Shown here: one piece after another, positions 10,915-24,759 of the stretch | How positions within the stretch are numbered: position 1 is the first letter of the stretch | Layout: every line of letters starts with the position of its first letter | Source: Corticium candelabrum | Taxonomy: Eukaryota; Porifera; Homoscleromorpha; Homosclerophorida; Plakinidae | DNA length: 64,000 bases | Direction: 5' to 3' | Assembly: GCF_963422355.1 (NCBI RefSeq) | Contig: NC_085093.1 | Coordinates: 3,289,503-3,353,502, forward strand | The notes under the pieces: generated by a model | Seen by the model: only the letters and a program-made list of their open reading frames with translations | Database searches by the model: none | Told to the model about the DNA's origin: nothing | Made by a program: the position numbers and the translations under genes

Positions 10915-13534
10915 ATGCATCATCATCACCACCACCACCATCACCACCACCATCATCAGGTACGATCGTACAACCGGGACCCCTCTAGTCCTTACTTTTC
11001 GCGTTATTTAACACGTTTTGTGATCTCTCTCTGTTTATTCGCAGCACATGCATCATCAGAACGTGCCACAGTACAAGCCTGTTCCATCTCTACTCGATTC
11101 GACTGTTCGCAAGCTCTGCAGTCGGGACGAAATCGAATTTGGGCGTGACTTGCCTCTCGATTTCTACTTCGCTCCTCTGTTAGAGCGATGCCTTCAACAG
11201 GCCAACGCGTCGTCCGTCTTCTTGCCCCCGCGTGTAGCCGACAAGCTACTGAAACGCTTGTCGAATGAGAACCTGCTGTCGTCAAATCTCTTCGTTTTGT
11301 TGCTGCAAGGAGAACGACCGGTTGCGCATCCGTCCGCTTTGCCTCTCGGCGGCAGTATTGTGACGTCTGATGATTTGAGGCATGTCCGATCCTTGACGGG
11401 TGTGACCGAGGTCGATCTGTCCTTTACGCGCAATCTTGGAGCCACTTGGTATGACGTCTTGTTTGCATGTAAAGACACTGTCAGGTCTCTGAAGATGTGC
11501 CACGCTAGTGGAGTGACCGACTTTGCTCGAATCGCTGATTTCCCAAAGCTCGTGCATCTTGACTTGAGCTTCACGTCCTTGACGACTGATGATGCTTTGT
11601 CTATTTGCATGGCTCTTGCTGGTCTCCAATACCTTGACATATCGGGGACTGAAGTGAATCTCTATGGTGTGCTACCTCAACTGAAGCAGTTGGTTGGAAT
11701 TCGATATCTTGGTTTGCACCAGCTGGTGATTCCTCCATTTCCTGAAATGTCTACCGAGGTTCCGTTGAGTTCAATTGATATATTGAATCGAGTTGCAAGT
11801 ACATTTGGCTCTTTGACCGAGCTTCAACATCTTGATATCTCGTGGATGAAATATCAGAATTATAGTGAAGGGTGGATGATCGATGCGAAGGAGTTTCTTC
11901 ATTGTATTTTGAGTAGCCAGAAATCACTGAAGAGCCTGGAAATTGCAAAAATGCATCTCTCATTGAGTGATGTTGTGCAGGAGCTGAAGGATTGTGATCT
12001 TTATCATCAGATGGAATTCTTAGGTTTCCTTGATGATCATCGAGTTATGGTCGAATCGGCGGATATCGTACAAAAAGTCAGCAATGACATGGAGCTTGTT
12101 ATATTTGATAGCAAAGCTGGTACTTCTCGGCAAGTCATGAAGCCAGAATACCTTCGACGACCTCTCACTGTCTTAGCTAATGTGGCTAACGTGTTGCCCG
12201 ACATAACAAATTCTTCATCAAAACTGACTGATCTGGTTAGGTACGTATTACAAGCTTTGCGAATGTATGGTGATCGAGTTGATGTCATGGCTGATGTACT
12301 CAAATCATTGCCACAGGCTGTTATGTCAGCTCGTGCATTAGCTGATGATGTCATTGTAGCCCTTATTGATCTTCTTCTTTATTTGGCTATAAGACATCCA
12401 GAAGAGGCCAGTCTTCCTCGATGTCTCTATTATGTGCTTAACGTGCAGACACGCCATGTTGTCAAGAACAAGGTGCTTCTGAGTCGACTGATGGCATTCA
12501 TATTACAGTCATCGGACAATGCACAACTAGATGACTCAAATCAGGTTAAACTTCTTAGTCAGTCATATGAGGTCATCAACATTGTTCTCTACCATCTTAC
12601 GCCAGAACAGCGAGTGTGGCTGGCTTGTGACATGGGTCTCATTGATAGCTGTTTGAAGCTTGCTCGTCGCTGGTATCAAAGGGGAGATTTTCATGAGTCT
12701 GCTGTGTACGGCCTTGGTGCTGTGTGGAACATTTGTGATGATCTTCCTCAGAACTGTCGTCATGTTGTGAATTTTGAAGAATTTGATGTGGTTGACTTTC
12801 TTGTTGATTTCGGAAACACTTTTATAAACAAGGAAGATGCAGTCACTTCTGTTATCGGGCCTTTAGGTAACATTGCTGAAGTGACAGAGCTCAGGAATAA
12901 TCTCCGCAAACCCAAATTGATTAGCTTTCTTGCTAAGACCTTGAAAATTGATTCCATGGGAGATGTTATATGTTTAACATCATCTCGACTTATTTGTAAT
13001 TTGTCAATGGATGAAGGTGCTGTTTGGCCTGTAGAAGGAATTGTTCGCCAACAGTTGCTGACAGCAATGTACCACGCTATGAAGCAATTGTCTATTCAGC
13101 CTAATATGCATCGATTGATAAGCTATCGATCTTTAGCTCCTCTTTTGGATTTGGCAAGATGCACACATTCCCCTGAAGTAATGTACTTTGGTGTGTGGCG
13201 ACTGGCAAGTTTGTGCATTGAACATACTCGCTATGCTAATATGCTACAAAATGAGGGTGGACTGGAACTGCTGTCTGCTTTAGAAGTTCCTGCAGGATTT
13301 GAAGACGATTTCAAACCCTTGGTTGATACAATTCAAGAGAAATGCACAAATGCAAAGTCTGCACCTCCCATGTTTCAGATGCCTCCAGGCATGCCACCAA
13401 TCCCAGGTGGCATTCCTCCAGAGCTTTTAGCTGGCATGCCTCCAGAGTTGGCCAATTTGGCAGGCTTTGACCTTGCAAACTTCCATGCTCATGGCATGTT
13501 GAATGATTCGGATGATGACGATGATGATGTCTAA
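10915..13534 (+). CDS. ZYG11/ZER1-family LRR-ARM substrate receptor of Cullin-2 ubiquitin ligase
   Basis: Two exons, 10915-10959 and 11045-13534, joined in frame across an 85-base GTACG...CGCAG intron, give about 844 residues. After the N-terminus comes an early segment like the VHL-box region (LPLDFYFAPLLERCLQQ), then leucine-rich repeats over roughly residues 110-340 (VTEVDLSFT, LVHLDLSFTSL, LQYLDISGTEV, LQHLDISWM), then armadillo-like helices (AVWNICDDLPQNC, PLGNIAEVTELR). Family members act in Cullin-2 ligases that recognise N-terminal glycine degrons. Assignment to ZYG11B versus ZER1 is unresolved. Oddities are a run of 13 histidines straight after Met1, and a C-terminal extension with PPG/PPEL repeats and a DSDDDDDDV tail. 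A polyadenylation signal AATAAA lies at 13653-13658. Confidence 0.87.
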
Positions 13535-14023
13535 GAAACATTGTGTGCTGCATGTTCTTGAAGTTATGATGTGGAAATGTTAGTGTTTTGCAGTTGATTA
13601 TGCTTATAGAGTTGTAATCGGATGGTTGTACTTTTTCATTATGGGAGTAAGCAATAAAGTATCAGCATTTTTGTTATGATTATAGTGGCTAGCCAATATC
13701 AGCAATGACTTGAGTAGAACAGCATGTTGTTGGGGTGAGTAGACATCACAAGGATGTTACGCAAGCAACTTAAAACTTAAAAAATGGCATACGTGTACAA
13801 ATAACTTTTCAAGTTTCTCAGGCGTGTCTTACACACAAGTATTACTGAATAGTACACCTCTTAGAGTTACTAAACTTGAAATTGACGCATTATAAGCTCA
13901 ATAATTTACTGCTATTAATCAATGTGTGACTGTGACCTTGGAGACCCACAGAGCAGCGCAAATTTAATTACGCCATCAACGTGCAGGTGCTGTTTGTGAT
14001 TTGACGATAATATTCATTATTGT
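13535..14023. other. Spacer between ZYG11/ZER1 gene and methyltransferase
   Basis: 489 bases. It contains the polyadenylation signal noted for the upstream gene and AT-rich sequence. Nothing else was recognised. Confidence 0.6.
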
Positions 14024-14791
14024 ATGGCATCTTTTGGAGATCACACCGTGCCAACATATGATGAACACTCTGACGTCCAATTTCAGCATGGCGTCAAAAT
14101 GATAAGCGAACATTTGAAACTTCAGCCTGGAGAGCGTGTTTTAGATCTCGGTTGCGGAACAGGACGACTGTCTATGGAGCTGCTTACACGAGTCGGATCT
14201 GGTGGAACAGTCATTGGTCTAGACCCTAATGAAGAACGCATTTTAGCAGCTCAAGCCAAAGTGTCAGAAGAAATGAATAACCTAGCCTTTATTCATGGAA
14301 TGTGCAGCGACGCTGTTGGTCTCGGGCCTTTTGATGCTGTCTTTAGCAATTATGTTATGCATTGGATTCATGATCATCCAACGACTTTTAAGCAATTGTT
14401 TGATTGCTTGAAACCAGGTGGTCGTCTAGTGTTTCTCACTGCAGGGTCCAAGTTACCGACTTTACTTGAGAGTACCATCAAACTAGCAACAGGTCAAGAC
14501 TGTTGCACTCTACTCGGTATCACCACGGGTTCTGTTGACTATTGGGAGTCGCAGTGTGTGAATGCTGGGCTGTCTGTTGAATTTAGTGAAGACTTAGTCT
14601 TGTGTCCAAAAATGCCATCAATTGAGGCATTCTTTAAGGCTGTATCTGCAGTATCATCTGGTGTTTTCAAGTCGTCTATGTTGACTGAGCAGAACATTAG
14701 AGATCTTTGTGATCGACATGGTTTCAGGAGAAATTCTGAAATTGTGGTTGAAATGCCTGTTGTCAAGATACTTGCAAAGAAACTTGAATAG
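14024..14791 (+). CDS. Class I SAM-dependent methyltransferase
   Basis: Single-exon protein of 255 residues. Motif I is VLDLGCGTGRLS at about residues 39-50. The acidic end of strand 2 is GLDPNEERI, and motif IV is PFDAVFSNYVMHW. Motif VI is LKPGGRLVF. These mark the seven-strand Rossmann methyltransferase fold that transfers the methyl of S-adenosylmethionine. The layout resembles small-molecule carboxyl methyltransferases of the trans-aconitate or juvenile-hormone-acid type, including the short N-terminal YDEHSDVQ segment, but the substrate cannot be told. Start ATG 14024 gives a normal family length. A polyadenylation signal AATAAA is at 14963-14968. Confidence 0.85.
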   Translation: MASFGDHTVPTYDEHSDVQFQHGVKMISEHLKLQPGERVLDLGCGTGRLSMELLTRVGSGGTVIGLDPNEERILAAQAKVSEEMNNLAFIHGMCSDAVGLGPFDAVFSNYVMHWIHDHPTTFKQLFDCLKPGGRLVFLTAGSKLPTLLESTIKLATGQDCCTLLGITTGSVDYWESQCVNAGLSVEFSEDLVLCPKMPSIEAFFKAVSAVSSGVFKSSMLTEQNIRDLCDRHGFRRNSEIVVEMPVVKILAKKLE

Positions 14792-15051
14792 CATTGTTGC
14801 CAATTGCTGGTGTAGATGGACATGTCTGCTGTACATCAAAAAGTACCTAAATTTTCTGAACTCTAGTCAGACTTCTATTTTTACCAAGAAGGGGTATACA
14901 TAGCTGCAAACATGGTCATCACACTGGCAGATGTGTGTTCTCCGTAATTTTTATATATTCGCAATAAATATACCTCTATCCCTACAGTACACTTGTCTAC
15001 ACCAACAAGTTATCTCTGCCTGGACTCCGAGTCAACGTTGACGCACTGCGC

Positions 15052-17653
<2,602 letters not shown>

Positions 17654-18390
17654 AATGTATGGTATGTGATGTGGGTTGACAGTCATGGCCGCATACAGTA
17701 TGTGCTTGGGTTTGTACATTGAGTTTCTAATAAAGAATCGGATTGAGATCAGTCCATATGTTTCATGATAGATGTAACTATACATGACAGTCTTGAGCCA
17801 GTCTATGTGTAGACTGTTTAGGGTCCAGCCATACAACATTGATTGTTGGCATTCTTAAAGTATCTGTTGAATATGTCTGCACAACAATCTAGTTTGAGTG
17901 GTGTGTGCGCGCGCATGCGCATACAAGCACTGAGGCTTTCACCACTAATGCTTTTCATTTCTCTCTTGGTCCAGCCAAGGGTAGGACTTACCAAGGCATT
18001 ACAGCCAGATTACACAATCAGCTTTGAACCACTTGACTTTAGCAAGTGTGTGTTGCAGCAGTCCATAAAGCACTAACTTAACAAGGATATATTCCCTAAA
18101 CCTTCCAAGTAAACAAAAAGAGTGTAATAAACGCCTTCTCAAGAGCTCTAGCCAGTGACATGCAGCTGTGCACACTTGGGTCTTAATTAAGTATTTATGC
18201 TGGATACGTACAGAACTATCAAACGTCTTGTAGAGTATGTGCAGAGCTTGGCGTCCCAGAGCGTTAATTCTCAGAGTTGTATTCACGGAAATGTGCAAAC
18301 TCACACTTACAGAAGACAAGTAGAGGTGGATAATCGTAACTATTGTTCTAAATTATAAGTCACATGATGGTTTGTCTTCTATAGTGACTG
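17654..18390. other. Convergent spacer between COMMD6 and TMEM258
   Basis: 737 bases holding both 3' untranslated regions. An alternating purine-pyrimidine patch GTGTGTGCGCGCGCATGCGC lies near 17902-17921. No gene was recognised. Confidence 0.55.
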
Positions 18391-19135
18391 CTATACGTAG
18401 ATTCCAACCCAGAGAAGTAGAAAAAGAACGCCAAATCCAAGAAAGAGAGACGCTACAAGCGACACGACCAACTCCTTGAGAATGTCCCTCGTGTACTTCG
18501 TTGACGTTACTTCGTAGACGAAAAACCAGGCCATGAAAAAGAGTCCAATACAAAGCAGGACGATCGCCAAGCTTGGAAATACGGCTGGATTCACTGGGCT
18601 CACGTACGAGTTCATCGATTCAATATCCTGCAACACACATGTACAATGAAATGATCGGTGACCGAATGGGGTCCTCCACGTGGAGTTGCAAAGCGACACT
18701 TAGTCCTAGCTATCAGTTGGTAATAGTACCATGGTGCAAGCGATCCCTCGTTGCCCGAGTTGTCCAGCTGGGTAACGTCTCAAACTAACAGCAAACTTGT
18801 GGGCATGCGTCGTACGCTTCAAGGCGGAAGCAAGGGAATGAATGTACACCCGTCTAGGGATCAGGTAATTACATAGATCCGCATACTATTGTCAGCTAGA
18901 CGATGGAGCAAGAGATCTAATTTAGATTGCGTACGTGTGTACAGTAGTCTACGTACTGTGTAGTAGGCTAGGATCATCATGCATGCGCTAGCTAGGATCA
19001 TCATGCATGCGCTAGCGTTGCATGTTGCAGGTATTACCCAGGTAACCAGTCCGGAGGGAGCGGGCACGCAGTAGGGGTGCGATGCAGTAGGTTCAGTACA
19101 GTTACACGTGTACAAAATGTACTTACCAGCACCAT
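18391..19135 (-). CDS. TMEM258: TMEM258, oligosaccharyltransferase small subunit
   Basis: Two exons: 19127-19135 encodes Met-Val-Leu, and 18391-18627 encodes the remaining 78 residues, for 81 in all. The sequence reads [15 protein letters not shown], then a first membrane helix, a polar segment [18 protein letters not shown], and a second membrane helix ending [14 protein letters not shown]. This is almost identical to animal TMEM258 (79 residues in human), a two-span endoplasmic reticulum protein of the oligosaccharyltransferase complex for N-glycosylation. The 499-base intron contains a short tandem duplication of a GATCATCATGCATGCGCTAG unit at about 18970-19017. Confidence 0.96.
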
Positions 19136-19428
19136 GCAAGGCAGAGACAGATGAGAGCGGTCCTAGTTGCTTGTCCAGCCTGGTTGGCGAACTGGCCGTT
19201 CAGTTGCTGAGATATCAACTGTAACTAAACAGTTTTATGTTTATTTGTGGTAGCGATAACAGGATGTGATGACGGTGTGCAGCTCTGAACAATCTTGTAC
19301 AAATATCTAGAAAAACGTACTATCTACGAATTTCTTCATGTCTACTAATTCCTAGCATCTGTTGTTACAAGTCAAACTTTTTCTTCCTGTTGTGATGCTC
19401 ACTTGATGGGAATTTTTATGTATTTTAG

Positions 19429-19673
19429 ATAATCTGTGGTGTGGCTGTGCAGCACAGTACTGTACCTCCAAAATTGGGGAGGCCAGCTGCTGGGGTGTGA
19501 CATTTTATGAGAACTTGTCTACCGTAAAAGTCGATCACAACGTGACCTCCCCAGGTTCATATTCAGTGATTCTACTGCCAGATTGTACACCTCAATTGCC
19601 CATTATCTGTGTTGTTTGCAACGACTTGTGTGCCAGAAACATGACAAACGTTCATTACAATTATGCGTTGAAG
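19429..19673 (+). CDS. Orphan cysteine-rich candidate exon
   Basis: A 245-base open frame bounded by TATTTTAG and AAGGTGAGG, good acceptor and donor signals. It encodes about 81 residues with about ten cysteines, including WCGCAAQYC, ASCWG, IICVVCNDLC and two N-glycosylation sequons (NVT, NMT). An in-frame continuation after an acceptor at 19780 soon stops and would overlap the last exon of the opposite-strand gene. No start exon was found between 19136 and 19428. I do not recognise a family; it could be part of a small secreted protein or chance. Confidence 0.3.
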
Positions 19674-19776
19674 GTGAGGTAATTCAACTAGGTGAAAGCT
19701 AGTAGGTCACTGCAATGTAGAACTAGTAACCAACTTGTAGTTCTTGACTAATAAGTGTTTCCTATTTGATTTTTCT

Positions 19777-22700
19777 TTAGGATTCCTGCTCTCCTTTAAC
19801 TTTGAGCTGTCCCTTCAGTTCATCGACTTGAGCTGACAGTTCACACATTCTATCAAACATTGCTCTCATTTGAGCTTGGTTCAGTTCAGCTCCAGCTTGG
19901 AGTTGATGAACATTGCCATGGAGATAGCTTAGAGCTAGGATGTTTTCACCACTCACATCAGTTGTTGTTCCAGCTCCGCTTGCAGCAGCTTTGACCGTTA
20001 CTGGAGAGCTTGTAGGTTCTTTACTTTTTGCTTGAACGCTGGCTGGCCCTGTGGAGTTGGTGCTGCCACGAGCTGACTGAGGGCCAACTTGTGTTCCTGT
20101 TGGATTTGTTAGTGTGACTGGACGACTTCCCGTCATGCCTGATGCAGACTTTTGTTGACGTAGCTCTGCTCTCTGCTCTCGTCTGTTTTGCCTTCTGTAT
20201 AGAGTCGCGGTCATCGCAGAATGAGAGATACTTCCTTTGCCCTAAAATTTGTTGAGAAAGAGTTGGTAAAATGATTATCAAGGGATGACTGAGACCACAA
20301 ATAGAAATGACAATAATGACTTGTCGTACCCCTAGTGGCCCTATTGTGTGCTCTTCTCCAGCTGGAGCCATACATAGTTCTTGAGCTTCCAGCAGGGTAC
20401 CATTCCTGTATCCGTACAGATCAGTTCTCGTATCACGTCCTCGATATTTCCTGTTAGAGCAGTTGTGGTAAGCTTCACCTTTTATTAGTATTTTAACTTA
20501 AACCACAATGTTTATGCAATTATAGACAATGTCGGCGACACTCAGCGTGTCTTTTACCTTCCATTTGGCAGGCGGATCCCGGTCAAGCGAAACACACCGT
20601 GTATTGTCCACGGATCTGCAGCGCGTTTGTGTAGAGTGGGCAGTTGCTGCCTTTTCAGAGCTCTAGCGACTTCATTGCCTCGTCTTGCGAACACTATCGA
20701 CCTTTAATAGAACGAGTCTCATTTCACTCTGTTAGTTTCGAGTGTTTCAAAAAAGCTGTACGAACCTGCTTAGAGCTTCTATTGTGATAAACGTTCCTTG
20801 TGCTTCTGGACAGTCTTGTTTAAGGTATTCAATCATTTGCAACACGGCACCGTCTGCCAGTAGTGCGGCTCCAACGGGCGTCAACTGAAACGCAAGCAGC
20901 GTGAGCCGAGAGAGAGAGAGAATGAGATAAAACGTATAGTCACACACCTGCTTAATTTGGTTGACGTATGTATGGATGACCGCCTGAGCGGTACCGATAC
21001 AGACCTCGTCCATCATAGACGTGTGGGTAGCGAGAGCGGCGATTGTGCGCACTTTTTCGGCAATGCTACTGCGGCTGATCAAATCCGTTTGTTGGTCGCC
21101 TCCAACAAACAACGAAAATCCTAGATGAAAGAGAATTACCACCGTATACAATATTGGATCTTGCCATTTTTATCACCTGGTAAGGGGACTCTTTCTCCTA
21201 TCAATGAAATAGCGCAAGCAGATTTGTCCCAGTTGTCGCACGTTCTTTCTCGAAGTGCTTCTCGCATTGTCTGCATTTGCACGTACAGGATGACATGTAA
21301 CAAGACCGTTAGAATCTATACTGTTTGGAACTGACCTTGATTCCTAAGAACATCTCAGACAGCTTTGTGACAAGTCGGGAGCAGAATACACGAGACTGCT
21401 TGCAGTCGGCCATAAGTACTTTCCACTGCTTCATCTGTCAACAATCGTCCGCTGAGTTTAGCCTTAACGGATTCACATTGGAGCTCAAGTACTTGCCTTT
21501 GATGAGTTTTCATGAAGAACCAGTTCGATCTGCTGCGCCCGTTCTTTGCCTGCTCTTCCAGCCGCCTCTAGTTCATGTACCTAACGGTCACATGCACCCG
21601 GCTCTGTTACATCGACCGTCTTTCTGTGGCACACAACTTACTTTATGCCTAAGCGCAACGTTCTGTCGTTCGTGTGCTTGTAGAGCAGCGTGCACCAGGT
21701 CCATAGCAGTGATCTCAGCATTCTTGACGGCAACGTCTGCTCCCTGATCCTGTAAGTAAACTTATCAACACCGACTACTATGCTAGACTATAATGCAGGA
21801 AAACTGTAACCTTTCTAGCGAGCTGGCTCTTGATGCTAGAGAAGAGAAGTCTTTTCTTGCCAGCCAGCTCTGGTATTTTGGAAAGTGCGCTCTCCTGCAA
21901 TATCGGACAAAGACTATAGACCAAACGGTCAATATCATCAAGAGGGTTGAATCTTACTCGGTCTGCCAGCAGGGGTAGATTGGACATGTCCTGGAACAGC
22001 GTTCTGAGCAATCCAGACGCGGCCGCGGTCGCCTTCTTTATGTATTCGTCCGACTTGGCCGACACCCATCGTGCAGCTTGGTTCTGCTCTTGACGCATGG
22101 GGTCGGTAAAGATGCCTTCACTCTGATCTGTCATGTCACCATCATGCACATGAGACGTTGGCTGTTTTTGTAGAGTGCGCGACGCTCTACCTTACCAAAT
22201 GGTCGAGTGTCCACCAGCAGCGTGCAAAACAGACCCTCTTTGCCTTCCGGTCCGACCCGTCCGGTCCACCAGTCCTCATACGGCTTTTTTAGCACGGTAA
22301 TGAAATCTCCTTCGCTAAATGCAAGGTGCCCTTCCATCCCTCCACAGCAGTCCTCAATAGCCACGACGACTTCGTGTGAATCTAGAACAGCAAGACCTCA
22401 TTGACAAAGACAGCACAATACCCATTACGAACATGTTACCGTCTGATGTTAGGCTATCAAGCCACGCTATGACTCCCAGTTGTCTATCTTCCTCTGCCAA
22501 CTGCCTCGGAGTCTTGAAAGTCTTAATTTCATAGACATTAGAAATAATATCATATCAAATCTCTCAACGACTCGGTTTGCTGCGCATGCTCGCCTTGTTC
22601 TTTGCCTGAAGAGACGCTCCGTTCGAATAGAGCAGCTTGGCTATGGGTAGATGACCTTCTCGACAGGCGACGTGCAATGAAGTATTGCCATTCTAGAAAT

Positions 22701-24086
22701 GTAGAATCATTCACTAAATGACATCTGACTAGACTCGATTATAGAGACAGTGTTCTTAATTTCTAGGTCGGCTCCGGCATTGATGAGAATCTTGATCACT
22801 TCCGTGTGACCGCCAAATGCTGCTTTATGCAGCGGAGTATAACCCACGTGCTGGTTCAACAAGACGTTGCCAATAATGCACGTGTGTTCTCCACGGTCGT
22901 CTTACCCTAGTTTTTGCGTTCACGTTGGCACCCGCGTCGAGCAAGAATCGAACAACAGACGGGTGACCGTCGGCCGCGTAGTGCAATGGCGTCAATCCTT
23001 CCTGTGGTAGGTTGGAATTGAGAGTTATACAATAATAGTTATTAGTCAATTGGATGTGACTGACGTCAGTCGTCGTTTCTGTCGAGGATCCGTGCTGTAA
23101 TAGAAGCTTCACCATTTCGACGCTCCCACCGAGTGATGCAGTGTGTATGGGACTAACTCCATCCTGATAATCAATAGATAATTAATTATTTAAATAGTCA
23201 GACAAGACATTCGAATCGTAAGTATCTATACCTTGGCTCTGCTGTGTACTGACGACCCTTTCTTTAGTAAAAGTCTTGCTATTTCGAGGTGCCCCAAGAA
23301 CGAGGCATGATCCAGGGGTGTAAGTCCATCCTGCCGTTCTAGAATTTACAACTAGTTTTTTTTGGTGGAAAGTGAGACGATTGCTTACCTCGTCTGGATA
23401 GTCGAGCTTCACTTGGCCGGACTCGACGAGAAACTGCACCTTTTGGAAGTCGTTGTCTTTGCAAGCCTGATGTAGCTCTCTGTGTACCTGCCAAATCAAC
23501 ACTGATTGTTCAAAGGTCAACTATGTATCTCGTACTGTACTGTATATATACAATATATATATCGTTTGCTGCTGTATGCGTCCTTAAGTCATCGAAAGTG
23601 TTAAACTGTGTTTACAGCACAAGCTTTCAGCTCGACTAGAGACCAAAACTACTCTCTTCCACCTGGGCGTGGTCCTACTCAAGGCATGATGTAGGCGTAT
23701 AGATACCGCGAACACAGTGACATCCATTACTAATCAAATTAAAGTCCATTTCTAGTTTGAACCAAATAGGAACAAAATTAAAATTGCTATACGATCTTGC
23801 AGAGAAAGACGAGAGATCATAAAATTGACGATCTTTCAGTCTATACCTAAACGAGAGGACTAGCCAGCATAGTAACCTGAGCCACGGGTACCCTCTGACC
23901 AACGTGAAGCAACGTGTCGTAAACAAGTGGGCGGCAAACACGAAAATCCACCATACCATTACAATCTTGCCGAGAAATCACTTTAGTCTGCAAACATTGC
24001 ACCAGGAAAGATGATCGCTCTTTATCAAAACGACCGAGTATCGAAGGGCCTTGTGTTCGCCCGTTCCGCCCACCACTAACTGACAT
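19777..24086 (-). CDS. Ankyrin-repeat and SH3-domain scaffold protein with helical and coiled-coil C-terminus
   Basis: Exon 1 starts at ATG 24086 (MSVSGGRNGRTQGPSILGRF). About six ankyrin repeats follow, one per small exon: ELHQACKDNDFQKVQFLV, DGLTPLDHASFLGHLEIARL, DGVSPIHTASLGGS, EGLTPLHYAADG, TPLHKAAFGGHTEVIKIL and NTSLHVACREGHLPIAKLL. An SH3 domain lies at about 22200-22385 (VVVAIEDCCGG, LAFSEGDFITVL, WWTGRVGPEGKEGLF). Next come helical segments of unknown family (21780-22150), coiled-coil pieces with ELEAAGRAGKERAQQIEL (about 21560-21740), and a last exon rich in Ser/Thr/Gly ending in a short heptad-like helix (MRAMFDRMCELSAQVDELKG). The parts suggest a cytoplasmic adaptor. The order Ank then SH3 recalls Caskin, but SAM domains are not visible. 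I cannot name it. Confidence 0.75.
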
Positions 24087-24759
24087 CTACTTTTGGCTCA
24101 TTGAAATGACTTGATGCATTTATAGAAATCACATGATTACAGCTTAAGTTCATATAAGCCTTGCATGCACGTAAACAAACATACTCGGGTGGACATGGCG
24201 CTGGCTTAGTCCGCTCCGCACTAGTCTCGTGGAGGTGGAGATGGCTTTTCCTGAATCAGTCGATCTCGGTTACTAAACGAGGAAAGATGAACACTGTAGA
24301 TACTGTGTGACCGCGGTGTTGCTGGTAATTAATGGTGAGAGAGAAGGAGAGAGTGGATTGCTGACGGTGTCGCGCGGTATCTCGTGCTAGCCACACCCCG
24401 GACTGCCCCACGGATGGCGCAGGCGCGCTGTACATCACGTTTGGTGTTGTGATATCGCTGCTAGCGGCACAGAAATGGGCACGTACCTTTCAAAAGCTAA
24501 TCTGTGATTGTGACTGTAAATAGTGATTGACTCGTTTTTCTGACTCTAAGACTGTTTCTAGACTATTTCCTAGACGTTCTAAATTATTAATCAAATTAAA
24601 TTAATATCAATACTAGTTGGTCTTTGTTTTGAATCGTGACGCATGACTGTAAATGAGAAAAGGTTGCGACTGCAGGGAAACTAGGTAATTCTATCTTTAT
24701 AACTAGCGTTTCAGTTGAGAATGATGCTCGGTTAGTTGCTGACAGACGAGTCTAACCCT
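24087..24759. promoter_or_regulatory. Divergent intergenic region, ankyrin-SH3 gene / MAO
   Basis: 673 bases between two divergent start codons, so it must carry both promoters. No TATA box was convincing. It is otherwise unremarkable. Confidence 0.45.

Noticed and set aside
10915-10959. Possible vector contamination because of the His tract
   Set aside because: Mixed CAT/CAC codons, 13 rather than 6 histidines, a native intron directly after it and no vector sequence nearby.
11004-11640. Minus-strand frames of 93-148 residues inside the ZYG11/ZER1 gene
   Set aside because: Antisense shadows of a strongly conserved coding exon.
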